A stretch of 64,000 nucleotides of DNA from Macrocybe gigantea (taxonomy: Eukaryota; Basidiomycota; Agaricomycetes; Agaricales; Callistosporiaceae), in NCBI GenBank assembly GCA_011319805.1, contig SJRY01000229.1:124001-188000 (forward strand), given 5' to 3'. Below are positions 62,925 to 64,000 of the stretch, piece after piece. The notes beneath the pieces are model-generated. The model saw only the letters and a program-made list of their open reading frames with translations. It ran no database searches and was not told the DNA's origin. The position numbers were made by a program, and so were the translations under genes. Within the stretch, counting starts at the first letter, position 1; the number at the start of each line of letters is the position of its first letter.

Positions 62925-64000
62925 ATGCTCGAGGACAAGCACACCATATCTTCAGCTAAAGGAAAAGGAAAAGAACGCGACAAGTGGCAATTGGGCTGGT
63001 GGGACTTCCTCACGCTCATCGAGGGTTCGCAGAGGCAGGTTCCCAACCGATGTTCAAATGCTGGGAGCTCATCCCGTTTCTTTGACAGACCCCTTGACTG
63101 GTCAGAATCATCCGTAATATTCACCGCTCATCCGACCGAGCCCTATATCGTCGCGCGTCATTTCTTATCCTCAAAACAATTCGTCGTTCCATCGCCGCCG
63201 CTCGTGCTGCAATCCCCAATCGTCTTCGAACCTCCATCCGTCATTTCCGCTTCGCCAAACGACGATTGGCTCTTTGCATACTTCCCGAGGCGCGACGACG
63301 GCGGAGTAGGATGTCTGTGGGAGCGCGGAGCCCAGATCGATAATTGGAACATCAAGGAATGCTGGAATTTCGCCCTGCACGCTGATGTCGTTACTGCAGC
63401 TTGGCTCGGGAATAATCGAGAGGTGAGATAGTTTCGTTTTCCTGCCTTGTGGCTCACCATTGATCTTCAAGTGAGTCAGTGGACATACCAATTATCAAAT
63501 CAATCATTTGCGCGTTTTCCACCTCGCGGACCACGGACGCCCGTCTCAAGATCTACCTTGCTCTTGATAACTCAAGACCACAAGGCTCAGCTTTGTTATT
63601 TTCGCCAATACTCCCCCTCCTGGAGAATTATTACTTGCTCTCTCTTGTACCCTGATATCTCATCTGATGAACGCTTGGCGGCCAAACACGACAAAAGTCT
63701 GCGCGGAATACAATGCATCGCTGCTGCCATAGGAGTTGGCTACAATGGCATGTGCATTTTTCTTGTCATACTCTTAAACTCTCTAATCCGCTCCTTCAGA
63801 AACGTCTATCATTGTTGCTACCCGTTCTTGCCGTCTCTCGACCTCATCTACAAGCTCCTCGTTCGACGACGTTATTTTACCTGTCGTGGACGGATCGCTG
63901 TCATTAGAAGATCAGGTCACGGAATGGGACACTCTAGGAGAAGACACTATAGTCAATCTTTGCGAAATCCAGCTTAAATTTGATAGCAGACAAATGAGTA
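62925..64000 (+). CDS. MED16: Mediator subunit 16-like protein, 5' part (continues beyond window)
   Basis: Probable Mediator tail subunit (Sin4/Med16). The chosen start at 62925 gives MLEDKHTISSAKGKGKERDK, then WQLGWWDFLTLIEGSQRQVP, WSESSVIFTAHPTEPYIVAR, PSVISASPNDDWLFAYFPRR, GCLWERGAQIDNWNIKECWN and ADVVTAAWLGNNRE. After an intron comes WTYQLSNQSFARFPPRGPRT with STLLLITQDHKAQLCYFRQY. The next intron (63748-63799) appears to be GC-AG and leads to TSIIVATRSCRL and DQVTEWDTLGEDTIVNLCEI, open to the window end. An ATG at 62844 in the same frame would add 27 residues but lies 8 bp from the start of the divergent chaperone gene. WD-like strands and the tryptophan-rich N-terminus fit Med16 of basidiomycetes; this identity is the least certain of the named genes on this side. 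Confidence 0.74.
63748..63799 (+). other. Apparent GC-AG intron in MED16
   Basis: This is a 52-nt intron with donor AATG|GCATGT and acceptor CCTTCAG, the same donor hexamer as in LCB4. It joins IGVGYN to TSIIVATRS in a frame that stays open to the window end. A GT 4 nt downstream leads to a different frame that stops at 63977. Confidence 0.65.

Overview
The window is nuclear DNA from a filamentous basidiomycete, probably an agaricomycete. It has about 31 genes in 64 kb on both strands, almost every one broken by introns of roughly 45-60 nt with GT(A/G)NGT donors, and very short intergenic gaps. The gene content is fungal: cell-wall alpha-1,3-glucan synthase, LCB kinase, NatB Mdm20, Nce101, Rlp24, Spt8, and RlpA/barwin-like secreted proteins. 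I see no rRNA, tRNA, CRISPR, plasmid, phage or recognisable transposon. All gene names are inferred from motifs read in the conceptual spliced translations; no database was searched.

Layout. 1-7 kb (+): 3' part of AGS1, then a PRCC-family gene. 7-10.2 kb (-): HTD2 dehydratase and a conserved orphan gene. 10.3-11.8 kb (+): a SAP-domain mitochondrial protein and COA8. 11.9-17.7 kb (-): NUP133 and a methyltransferase. 17.9-22.2 kb (+): sphingoid base kinase and CMR1. 22.3-29.1 kb: CSM3/TIPIN (-), N-terminal methyltransferase NTM1 (+), mitochondrial adenylate kinase (-), COQ11-like (-), secreted RlpA-like protein (-). 29.4-33.5 kb (+): SCAMP and PAB1. 34-35.3 kb (-): a second methyltransferase. 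35.6-36.3 kb (+): an orphan membrane protein. 36.4-46.4 kb: SRP54 (-), SPT8 (+), SPT6 (-). 46.5-48 kb (+): a riboflavin-type deaminase and RLP24. 48-61.7 kb (-): ATG2, an RPA32-like paralogue, canonical RPA2, and MDM20/NAA25. 61.9-64 kb: NCE101 (+), proteasome chaperone 3 (-), and the 5' part of MED16 (+).

Function. Most genes are single-copy housekeeping genes with no evident pathway cluster. Three loose groupings stand out: replication and genome stability (CMR1, CSM3, RPA2 and its tandem paralogue), transcription (SPT8, SPT6, MED16) and mitochondria (HTD2, SAP protein, COA8, ADK2, COQ11). Many pairs are head-to-head across 78-330 bp and probably share promoters.

Most notable observations: (1) a complete second RPA32-type gene lying head-to-tail 134 bp downstream of canonical RPA2, with a long inserted linker carrying a SUMO-interacting-motif-like segment; (2) five introns that appear to use GC-AG rather than GT-AG boundaries; (3) at least four, probably six, single-base reading-frame breaks in conserved exons, all of the same sign (one base missing), which most likely are sequence or assembly errors but deserve checking; (4) a probable 9-nt microexon.
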